5,006 nucleotides of DNA from contig SBBK01000125.1 in assembly GCA_005240025.1 (NCBI GenBank), positions 1 to 5,006 on the forward strand, read 5' to 3'. Below, one piece after another: positions 1-4,474 of this stretch (its first letter is position 1; each line of letters begins with the position of its first letter). The position numbers and the translations under genes are program-made. Under the pieces are notes generated by a model, which worked only from the letters and a program-made list of their open reading frames with translations, ran no database searches and had not been told where the DNA came from. The stretch is from an archaeon. Lineage in GTDB: Archaea > Thermoproteota > Nitrososphaeria > Nitrososphaerales > Nitrosopumilaceae.

Positions 1-328
1 ATACAGTATATGGTATCTGCTCTGTCATATCCCAAAAGTTCATTGCTGTCCAGAAGCCAACGTAATAGACATCGATTAGGTGGGGAACTATCACCCAGGG
101 AGATTCTGCCCAATAACCAGCTATTCCTGCCTTTGCAGGGATCAAAAGATATCTACTGCGTTCTATTCTTTTGATTCTATTTTTATGTGTTAAACCGTTT
201 AGAATGTGCCAGACCGATGAATCCGTGGTTTTTAGGATGTTTTTTGCATCATCTGTTGTAAATACCGATACCCCATTTTCCTCCAGAGTCAGCAAGAGTT
301 TTGATTCTAGATTTATACTCTGTGTCAC
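1..328 (-). CDS. AbiEi-family type IV antitoxin / defence transcriptional regulator (C-terminus missing, off left edge)
   Basis: The minus-strand reading is open for 109 residues, starts VTQSINLESKLLLTLEEN and leaves the window at its left edge. Residues about 8-63 resemble the N-terminal winged helix of AbiEi proteins: VFTTDDAKNIL, then VWHILNGLTHKNRIKRIERSRYLLIP. The family core follows: GYWAESPWVIVPHLIDVYYVGFWTAMNF, then MTEQIP at 101-106. In the family, AbiEi is the antitoxin and autorepressor of the nucleotidyltransferase toxin AbiEii, and acts in phage abortive infection. A toxin gene would lie to the left, outside this window. The GTG start at 326-328 is inferred: a GAGGG ribosome binding site lies 7 nt before it and no ATG is available at the N-terminus. 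Many archaeal AbiEi-like genes are orphans, so toxin-antitoxin function is not shown. Family assignment is fairly secure; function is inferred. Confidence 0.8.
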   Translation of the reverse strand, partial: MTQSINLESKLLLTLEENGVSVFTTDDAKNILKTTDSSVWHILNGLTHKNRIKRIERSRYLLIPAKAGIAGYWAESPWVIVPHLIDVYYVGFWTAMNFWDMTEQIPYTV

Positions 329-368
329 GGAACTTCCCTCATAAGGAAGTATTGTTACATAAAATATA
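313..368. repeat. 56-bp direct repeat, copy 1 (promoter/start region of the AbiEi-like gene)
   Basis: This 56-bp stretch recurs exactly at 375-430 (period 62, spacer TAAAGA at 369-374). Copy 1 contains the GTG start of the AbiEi-like gene, its first five codons plus one base, its ribosome binding site and part of its TATA element. Inside it, ACTTCC (332-337) and GGAAGT (345-350) form a 6-bp inverted repeat that overlaps the ribosome binding site. Confidence 0.95.
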
Positions 369-372
369 TAAA
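361..372 (-). promoter_or_regulatory. TATA box of the AbiEi-like gene
   Basis: On the minus strand this reads TTTATATATTTT, close to the archaeal box A consensus. Its centre (about 366) is about 38 nt before the GTG at 328. A transcript starting near 340 would have a leader of roughly a dozen bases containing GAGGG. The strong TATA spans the junction between the repeat and the spacer; copy 2 has the weaker GGTATATTTT near 423-432. Confidence 0.5.
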
Positions 373-374
373 GA

Positions 375-430
375 TTATACTCTGTGTCACGGAACTTCCC
401 TCATAAGGAAGTATTGTTACATAAAATATA
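375..430. repeat. 56-bp direct repeat, copy 2
   Basis: Exact second copy of 313-368. On the minus strand it carries a duplicate GTG (388-390) with the same GAGGG ribosome binding site. Reading on from this GTG gives only an 11-residue peptide, VTQSIIFIYFM, which stops at TAA (355-357) inside copy 1. Copy 2 is therefore a duplicated gene head in front of the real start. Confidence 0.95.
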
Positions 431-618
431 CCAATGTAATAGATATGCGCCCTACCACCCATGACGGTGGCACCACATCCGTAGCAGGGTAGCTATTGTA
501 ACTCTGCTCGTTGAAAATGAAATGAAGTGAGATTCTGTGCATAGTGGGCGTATCGGTGAAGTTCAGAGGACACATTGATCAGGACGTCGCAGATGACGAA
601 ACGATAAACTCAAAATGC
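431..618. other. Stretch without a recognisable gene between the repeats and the IS remnant
   Basis: Nothing convincing is encoded here on either strand. A CCACC/GGTGG inverted repeat (455-459 and 466-470, 6-nt loop) is present but no RNA gene is recognisable. A plus-strand reading from 526 is open into the transposase remnant. It may hold decayed insertion-sequence coding, but I see no transposase motif before about 619. Confidence 0.4.
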
Positions 619-860
619 CAAGACCATCGATTCATACGGACTGGCACAGCAAATCCCACGAGCAGAACGGCCACATAGAATCGTTCCACCACACCCTCAA
701 AAAAGAGTACATCTGGCCATATGATTTCGAGAACTACCAAGAGGCAGAGATTGCAATATGGAAGGCATTTGCAGATTACAACCAGTCCAGGATACACTCT
801 GCGCCTGGGTACATGACGCCAGATGAATTCCTCAGGTCATGGGAGATGACAAATAAATGA
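619..860 (+). pseudogene. IS3-family transposase (OrfB) C-terminal remnant, frameshifted
   Basis: The reading NGHIESFHHTLKKEYIWP, then HSAPGYMTPDEFLRSW, is the C-terminal third of an IS3-type DDE integrase-fold transposase. It keeps the catalytic Glu (codon at 678-680) and the Lys seven residues later. Both catalytic Asp residues and everything upstream are missing: about 80 residues remain of a protein normally near 280. The preceding conserved block is readable in another frame as DHRFIRTGTA (622-651), and the open frame changes between about 652 and 657, so a one-base indel probably broke the gene. A stop at 594-596 closes the downstream frame. The element cannot be active. It marks this side of the window as a past insertion site. 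Confidence 0.75.
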
Positions 861-989
861 TACAGGGTGTAACTAAAATAATGCAAAAAGCGTTCCTAAA
901 AACAGGGGACCACATCAATCAAAATTAGGCTTGGAATTATGCCCAACTCAAATAAATGGGGGCTAATGGTTCTTCTAGCCTCGAACCGC
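861..989. other. Non-coding stretch, possible right end of the IS remnant
   Basis: No gene is visible. CTAAAAACAGGGGACCACATCA (about 895-916) sits where the terminal inverted repeat of an IS3 element would lie after the transposase, and ends in CA as such repeats do. No matching left end was found, so this is only positional. A small hairpin near 961-980 is listed separately. Confidence 0.3.
961..980 (-). terminator. Possible terminator of the small cysteine-rich gene
   Basis: GGCTA (961-965) and TAGCC (976-980) form a 5-bp stem starting 9 nt beyond the stop codon of the 44-residue gene. On that strand a stretch reading ATTTATTT follows shortly after. Archaeal terminators mainly need T-rich tracts, so the hairpin is weak evidence. 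Confidence 0.3.
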
Positions 990-1124
990 TTAGACTTTGA
1001 AGAAGGTCGCCTTCTGTGAGAAACATTTGGGTGCCTCATTCACAGGCGTGCAGTCGGTACCTGAGGGGGTTTCCCGACACACGTAGGTGGTTTCTTTGTT
1101 TTGACATTGACATTTTTCTGCCAT
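990..1124 (-). CDS. Small cysteine-rich protein, 44 aa, function unknown
   Basis: A complete ATG-to-TAA reading gives 44 residues, starting MAEKCQCQNKETTYVC and ending CFSQKATFFKV. Five cysteines lie at positions 5, 7, 16, 25 and 34, so the last four are exactly nine residues apart. The protein is hydrophilic with no signal peptide or membrane segment, so it should be cytoplasmic. A CxC pair plus regular later cysteines suggests metal binding or a disulfide/redox role, but no named family is recognised. It is treated as real because composition is protein-like with sensible codons, and because a TATA box sits about 28 nt before the ATG, the distance expected of a leaderless archaeal gene. Two palindromes lie just upstream. 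Chance occurrence of such a short frame remains possible. Confidence 0.65.
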   Translation of the reverse strand: MAEKCQCQNKETTYVCRETPSGTDCTPVNEAPKCFSQKATFFKV

Positions 1125-1147
1125 GCCGAGATACCAACATATCCTAG

Positions 1148-1156
1148 TAAATAAAA
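1148..1156 (-). promoter_or_regulatory. TATA box of the small cysteine-rich gene
   Basis: The minus strand reads TTTTATTTA with its centre at about 1152, about 28 nt before the ATG at 1124. The predicted transcript would begin at or within a few bases of the start codon, which fits the absence of a ribosome binding site. Confidence 0.5.
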
Positions 1157-1164
1157 CTTAAGGT

Positions 1165-1179
1165 ATATTACAGTAATAT
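1165..1179. promoter_or_regulatory. 15-bp palindrome, candidate operator
   Basis: ATATTAC-A-GTAATAT is a perfect inverted repeat with 7-bp arms and a 1-base centre. It lies directly upstream of the TATA box of the 44-residue gene, where a dimeric activator or a repressor of transcription-factor-B binding would sit. Confidence 0.5.
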
Positions 1180-1180
1180 G

Positions 1181-1199
1181 TACGGTAGAAAGTACCGTA
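1181..1199. promoter_or_regulatory. Second palindrome, TACGGTA-GAAAG-TACCGTA
   Basis: Perfect 7-bp arms with a 5-base centre, one base away from the palindrome at 1165-1179. As DNA it could be a second operator; as RNA a stable small hairpin. It lies between the end of the PIN/receiver operon and the small gene, so a transcription-end role for the operon is the alternative. Confidence 0.4.
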
Positions 1200-1235
1200 T
1201 TTTACAATAGATCCGATTAAGCATTCCATGTCCAG

Positions 1236-1255
1236 AGCTTTTACACAATAAAGCT
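1236..1255 (-). terminator. Possible terminator hairpin of the PIN/receiver operon
   Basis: AGCTTT (1236-1241) and AAAGCT (1250-1255) form a 6-bp stem with an 8-base loop, starting 36 nt beyond the stop codon of the receiver-domain gene. There is no long T-run after it, so it is only a candidate. Confidence 0.3.
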
Positions 1256-1291
1256 GTCCCATGAAGTTGACAGAATCTCGCACTGGAGCCT

Positions 1292-1606
1292 TTATCTAGC
1301 AGTGCCTATCTCAAGCTGCGCAAGCAAATTCACAAGAGCAAAGGGCTTGTCGATTATCTCGAGGGTCTCCATCAGGGGGGCAAACTCGTCTGCGCGGGGC
1401 GTCATGTACGAGGAAAGAAAAAAAACCCGCCTGCCCAGCTTTGTCACATCGATGCCAGGCAGCGGCTTTTCCAATATCACAAGATCGTATCCAGTTCCGT
1501 CAATCGCAGGGTCAGAGGCAAACTCGACGTCGTAGTTTTTTTCAGAAAAAATAGACCTGAAGACCTCTCTGACCTTCGGGTTTTTCTCAAATACGCACGC
1601 CTTCAT
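1292..1606 (-). CDS. Stand-alone receiver-like domain with Asp-to-Glu phospho-site (atypical CheY-like protein), 104 aa
   Basis: The whole protein is about the length of one response-regulator receiver domain (usually 115-125 residues) and follows its layout. It begins ACVFEKNPKVREVFRSIF where a normal receiver has a DD acidic pair; here the pair is E7-K8. Strand 3 reads DLVILEKPLPGID, which normally carries the phospho-acceptor Asp before the PG turn; here it is E46. S65/S66 replace the switch Ser/Thr, and the conserved Lys is kept as K87 in IIDKPF. Phosphorylation at the usual site is therefore unlikely, and Glu may mimic a permanently active state. No output domain is attached, so it should act by protein contact. 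The ATG directly abuts the TAG of the upstream PIN gene, with AGGTGGGG as ribosome binding site, so the two are co-transcribed. The fold call is inferred from the motif pattern. Confidence 0.7.
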   Translation of the reverse strand: MKACVFEKNPKVREVFRSIFSEKNYDVEFASDPAIDGTGYDLVILEKPLPGIDVTKLGRRVFFLSSYMTPRADEFAPLMETLEIIDKPFALVNLLAQLEIGTAR

Positions 1607-2017
1607 CTAGCCCCACCTGATGTAGTTTCTTGGCAAAAACGCCTGGACGCCTTCCATCTTTGCAGTCTGCAGCAAGTCCCTGTCAAAACTCACAAGGGTC
1701 GAGCCTGTGACCTTGGCTGTGGCCAAAATCAGGTTGTCGGGGGTGTGGCACTCGTAGTATTTTGCAGAAATCCTCTCAGATTCCGATACAATCTCGCCTG
1801 TCCTGTCCACCGTTATGGGCTTCTTGCAGTACTGGTATACGTGCTCCATGGTATCTACTGGATCGGAGCCAGTGATCTTTTTTACCTCACCCAAAACAAT
1901 CTCGGGAATTACCAGTTTGGAGTGGAACCTCCGCATCCTTTTTGCTATTGATTTTAGGATGTGGCCCTCCTGGATCTCTTTTATGATTACGTTAGAGTCC
2001 AGAACTATTGTTTGCAT
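1607..2017 (-). CDS. PIN-domain ribonuclease-like protein, 136 aa
   Basis: The protein begins MQTIVLDSNVIIKE, the standard first strand of a PIN domain. The four acidic metal ligands can be placed: D7 in LDSN, E44 in GEVKK, D94 in TPDNLILATA and D112 in VSFDRDLL. PIN proteins cleave RNA with Mg2+ or Mn2+; many are VapC toxins, others process rRNA. No VapB-like antitoxin gene is adjacent: its operon partner is a receiver-like protein and its divergent neighbour a membrane protein, so a VapBC pair is not supported. I chose the ATG at 2015-2017 over a TTG at 2036-2038 because the PIN strand starts right there and a TATA-like box lies about 24 nt upstream, suggesting a leaderless transcript. Its stop codon touches the next ATG. 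Confidence 0.85.
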   Translation of the reverse strand: MQTIVLDSNVIIKEIQEGHILKSIAKRMRRFHSKLVIPEIVLGEVKKITGSDPVDTMEHVYQYCKKPITVDRTGEIVSESERISAKYYECHTPDNLILATAKVTGSTLVSFDRDLLQTAKMEGVQAFLPRNYIRWG

Positions 2018-2035
2018 GATTGTAGTTGACTGGTA

Positions 2036-2044
2036 CAATAAAAG
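2036..2044 (-). promoter_or_regulatory. TATA-like box of the PIN/receiver operon
   Basis: The minus strand reads CTTTTATTG, centred about 24 nt before the ATG at 2017, which fits a leaderless archaeal promoter. The TTG of the longer possible PIN start overlaps this box, which argues against that start. Confidence 0.45.
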
Positions 2045-2066
2045 CGATTTTGCAAAAACTGTCTCA

Positions 2067-2091
2067 TGTTACAAACTGTAACAACTTGTTA
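2067..2091. promoter_or_regulatory. Two overlapping palindromes in a divergent promoter (candidate operator)
   Basis: TGTTACA-AAC-TGTAACA (2067-2083) is a perfect 7-bp-arm palindrome. It shares bases with TAACAA-C-TTGTTA (2079-2091), a perfect 6-bp-arm palindrome. Together they give three alternating half-sites TGTTA, TAACA, TGTTA. They lie between the TATA boxes of the divergent PIN operon and membrane-protein gene and touch the latter's box, so one bound regulator could control both. Confidence 0.6.
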
Positions 2092-2096
2092 AATAC
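2088..2096 (+). promoter_or_regulatory. TATA-like box of the membrane-protein gene
   Basis: GTTAAATAC is centred about 27 nt before the TTG at 2119-2121, consistent with leaderless initiation there. It overlaps the right half-site of the palindrome at 2079-2091. Confidence 0.4.
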
Positions 2097-2118
2097 ACAC
2101 CCAAAAACTCAAGATGCA

Positions 2119-2931
2119 TTGGCCGAAAATGGCGAAAAATCACTTGCAGCCAAGCTCGACGACGTAATTGAAAAACTGGCAGCCTGGCACCGCATAACTC
2201 TGGTGCTGGTAATAATCGGGCTTTTGTCTCTGTCCGTAGTGATTTCTGTTTCCCAGTTTCACTTTTCACAAGAAATTGCAAGACACGGGCAGATTGTCAA
2301 AGTAGTGGACGAGACGACTGGGCAGGAGGGAATTGCCTTTGTTCCCAACTCCGAGCAGATCTTTTCTGCGGAAAGCATCCTGGAGCTGCACACGACACAA
2401 GTCTGGCTTATGGCAAGCAACGGCCTTGTAATCGGGCTTTTGTCTTTTTTGTTTTTTTGGATAACATACAGGGGCCATGAATACAAAAAAGAACTCAAGT
2501 CAATTGAGAACCAGCTGATACGCCAGTCCTACCTCGTGAACTTTGAAACATCGATACCTGAAGGGCAGAGCCGCGAAGAAAAAATCATAAACCACTCGGC
2601 ACTTGTCTTTCCAGAACTCCAGCGCCTCAAAACCAGGCAGATCTCATACAGGACAAACCAATCGCTTGGCTCCCAGACAGTTGATGCGCTGGTGTCGACC
2701 AGGCGTGGAGATTTTGTAGTCAAGTTTTTTGATCATGCATCGCTAAAGACGCTTGAGGAATTTTGCAGGGGCCTCTCGGGCAGACACCTCTTTAGGGTTT
2801 TGTGTGTCTCAAAGAACTTTGATGAGGATGTGTCGGGTCCCCAGCTCTCTGAAATGATGGAAAGACTTGGATTTGACGTGGATCTGATATTTGAGGAAGA
2901 TGCCGGATACTCGATGCTGTGGGTAAGCTAG
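2119..2931 (+). CDS. Two-helix membrane protein with cytoplasmic, possibly restriction-endonuclease-like domain, about 270 aa
   Basis: Numbering from the TTG at 2119, an N-terminal charged stretch is followed by membrane helix 1 (about 26-47). A loop of roughly 45 residues, probably outside the cell, precedes helix 2 (about 95-117, ending FLFFWITY). RGHEYKKELK and about 150 soluble residues, probably cytoplasmic, follow. In that domain, TVDALVSTRRGDFVVKFF (187-204) resembles the Asp...xxK strand pair of PD-(D/E)xK nucleases, and RVLCVSKNF and VDLIFEEDAGYSMLWV look like later strands. The usual Glu before xK is Val, so catalysis is doubtful; this fold call is a guess. The frame is open back to 2026, with TTG options at 2026 and 2086 but no ATG. 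I prefer 2119 from its distance to the TATA-like box. The longer forms would overlap the operator or the PIN gene's promoter. No known family is recognised. Confidence 0.75.
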   Translation: MAENGEKSLAAKLDDVIEKLAAWHRITLVLVIIGLLSLSVVISVSQFHFSQEIARHGQIVKVVDETTGQEGIAFVPNSEQIFSAESILELHTTQVWLMASNGLVIGLLSFLFFWITYRGHEYKKELKSIENQLIRQSYLVNFETSIPEGQSREEKIINHSALVFPELQRLKTRQISYRTNQSLGSQTVDALVSTRRGDFVVKFFDHASLKTLEEFCRGLSGRHLFRVLCVSKNFDEDVSGPQLSEMMERLGFDVDLIFEEDAGYSMLWVS

Positions 2932-3239
2932 TCCTGATCTCTCAGGCCAAGAAGGTACTTGACGTCGGGCTCAAAGCCGACGCACTTGAGAAAAGAGTTC
3001 TTGCCTTTTTCTGTAATTCTGTACTCGAACTTGGCCTTTGGGTTTTGGCTCTCCCTCATCTCGACAAATCCTTTTTTGCCAAAACCGTCCAGAATGGTCT
3101 TGAGCCTTTCCCTGTTTAGGTCGGAGCCCGGTGTGCCTGTGGTTATCTGCCGCAGGTTCATCCACGTCCCTATCTTTGCCAGGTGCCCAAGGATGGCGAT
3201 GTTGGTGTCTCCCGGTGTCTGGTTGAATCGTCTCTCCAC
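2928..3239 (-). CDS. Winged-helix DNA-binding protein, 103 aa
   Basis: Residues about 13-85 fit a winged helix-turn-helix: helix 1 NIAILGHLAKIG, helix 2 MNLRQITTG, recognition helix LNRERLKTILDGFGKKGFV, and a wing MRESQNPKAKFEYRITEKGK. A short tail, FEPDVKYLLGLRDQD, follows. It lacks an effector domain, as is common in small archaeal regulators of the MarR/PadR-like kind, and probably binds DNA as a dimer. The start is GTG (3237-3239); the next in-frame ATG (residue 27) would remove helix 1, and no clear ribosome binding site is visible. Its stop overlaps that of the membrane-protein gene in a shared CTAG. It is divergent from the SWIM gene. Whether it binds the palindromes at 2067-2091 is open. 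Confidence 0.8.
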   Translation of the reverse strand: MERRFNQTPGDTNIAILGHLAKIGTWMNLRQITTGTPGSDLNRERLKTILDGFGKKGFVEMRESQNPKAKFEYRITEKGKNSFLKCVGFEPDVKYLLGLRDQD

Positions 3240-3335
3240 TAAATTGAATAAAAAACCTGGGTTGATATGCGTTATGTGTACCAGAACAAACCCGTGATCG
3301 CAATCTATTCAAACAACAAAAAACAAAATGATTCC

Positions 3336-3617
3336 ATGAGTGCCGGTACAATTCGAAAGGCAAAGAAGCTGGTCCAGGATGGAAACGTTGTCAAAATAGG
3401 GGACGATCTGTTTCAGGTCCGGTCCTCAACAGATCCGCAGAAATCCTACATGGTAACACCCGACTCCTGCGACTGTCTTGGATTCAAAAACTTTTACAAG
3501 TTTCACCATGGCAAAGGGCTCAAGGCAAACTGCTCGCACCTTGAGGCAGTGGGGATCTATCTGAATCTTAGTCTGGCAGAAGCTGGAGCCGCCCTGCAAA
3601 CTCGGAATCCGAAATGA
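3336..3617 (+). CDS. Small SWIM zinc-finger protein, 93 aa
   Basis: The C-terminal half carries the SWIM signature CxC...CxH: C45 and C47 in SCDCLGF, C66 and H68 in NCSHLEAV, with 18 residues between C47 and C66. SWIM modules bind zinc and mediate contacts with DNA or proteins; stand-alone small ones occur in archaea with unknown roles. Residues 4-40 (GTIRKAKKLVQDGNVVKIGDD...) form the usual strand-rich lead-in. An in-frame ATG at 3267 would add 23 residues (MRYVYQNKPVIAIYSNNKK...) that do not look like part of the fold. I prefer the ATG at 3336, but neither start has a clear ribosome binding site. The 3' end overlaps the convergent cupredoxin gene by 50 bp. Confidence 0.8.
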   Translation: MSAGTIRKAKKLVQDGNVVKIGDDLFQVRSSTDPQKSYMVTPDSCDCLGFKNFYKFHHGKGLKANCSHLEAVGIYLNLSLAEAGAALQTRNPK

Positions 3618-4458
3618 GGCCGTCCGCCCACCACAGCGCACCTGATTTCACTTCCGTAATGTCGCCCTGATCCGCGTCTGTCTTTTGAATCTGGACGATG
3701 CCTTGTTTTTCCAGGTAATGCATCAGTCTGGCAAACTCGCCGTCGGAAATCTGACCGGATGCCCACCAGCGGGCATCGCTCCTCACCCAGGGGGGAATCA
3801 GGGGTTCTGATACCTCAAAGGCGGTCCTGGCAACCTGGGTCGGCAGGCCATAGGACACCTTGAGCGTGTATTTTGATGGGGCCAGTTCCGAAATTGTGTC
3901 CGAGTAAGTACCATCATAATCAAAAAGCCCGCTTCTTACCTCGATGAGTTTTTGATCATCATACACAAGAATCTGGTACTCCAGGTTCCCAAAGTCTGGG
4001 TGGACCTGGCCGGCCACCGAGACCCGCTGGCCAACTGTGTAGAATTTTCTGTCGGTGGAAATTGGGTTTTTTGTTTCTGGCCGGGATTCTTGCGCAGTTT
4101 CAAGAACCAGCTTGCCTGTAAGCCAGGGATGAATCTCGCACAAATAATAATACGCAAAGTTGGTCAGTCCGTCGGTCTGGATTGTCGAGCCTTTCCCCGA
4201 CTCGATGGTCTCTGTCTTAAAAAAAGCTCCCGCATAATCCGGATGATCAGGAACCCCGCTGACAATTCTGTGCGTTTTGGAATCCTCATTTGTCCACGTG
4301 ATGGTGCCATCCGGCCCAAACGGCAAAACCTCCGGATAGAATTCTGCCTGCGGATCACTGAAAGAGCCGGGCAGAACCCTGACCTCGAGGGAATCTGCAA
4401 AAGCGTTCTGACAATACAACGCGACCAGAACCGCCAGAACCACCAGTAACCTGTGCAT
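3568..4458 (-). CDS. Secreted cupredoxin (plastocyanin-like) protein with C-terminal WW-type repeats, 296 aa
   Basis: Residues 1-21 are a signal peptide (MHRLLVVLAVLVALYCQNAFA, cleavage likely before D22). Residues about 24-120 form a cupredoxin domain: ITWTNEDSKTHRIV supplies H63, and YYYLCEIHPWLTGKLVL supplies C107 and H110. The residue usually Met in CxxHPWM is Leu113, so a type 1 copper centre without the axial sulfur is predicted. Residues about 133-216 look like an Ig-like beta domain. Two copies of a thaumarchaeal repeat follow: IPPWVRSDARWWASGQISD at 221-239 and VKSGALWWADGLISDSEF at 270-287, the second ending at the C-terminus. The protein should be extracytoplasmic, perhaps carrying electrons or binding copper. 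The ATG at 4456-4458 is chosen because it begins the signal peptide; the open frame runs further upstream but lies over the preceding gene. That membrane-protein gene ends 16 nt before it. Confidence 0.88.
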   Translation of the reverse strand: MHRLLVVLAVLVALYCQNAFADSLEVRVLPGSFSDPQAEFYPEVLPFGPDGTITWTNEDSKTHRIVSGVPDHPDYAGAFFKTETIESGKGSTIQTDGLTNFAYYYLCEIHPWLTGKLVLETAQESRPETKNPISTDRKFYTVGQRVSVAGQVHPDFGNLEYQILVYDDQKLIEVRSGLFDYDGTYSDTISELAPSKYTLKVSYGLPTQVARTAFEVSEPLIPPWVRSDARWWASGQISDGEFARLMHYLEKQGIVQIQKTDADQGDITEVKSGALWWADGLISDSEFAGRLQLLPD

Positions 4459-4474
4459 CCTGACAGTTTGTCTT

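Noticed and set aside
313..430. CRISPR array
   Set aside because: Only two copies with a 6-bp spacer; too few and too closely spaced for CRISPR.
301..492. Plus-strand 63-residue reading across both 56-bp repeats
   Set aside because: It lies antisense to the promoter and start of the AbiEi-like gene and translates the duplicated promoter in two frames; it has no protein-like features.
417..575. A 52-residue minus-strand reading (MCPLNFTDTPTMHRISLHF...) ending in repeat copy 2
   Set aside because: It has no recognisable domain and no convincing ribosome binding site. It runs from decayed IS-side sequence into the duplicated promoter, and looks like a chance open frame.
971..1010. tRNA-like TTCGA motif on the minus strand (GCGGTTCGAGGC)
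   Set aside because: No T-arm stem can be paired around it and no other tRNA arms are present.
1019..1098. Possible structured RNA (GAAAC/GTTTC outer stem, GTGCCT/AGGCGT and GTCGG/CCGAC hairpins)
   Set aside because: The same bases are read more convincingly as the 44-residue cysteine-rich protein with its own promoter. The stems are short and use G-T pairs.
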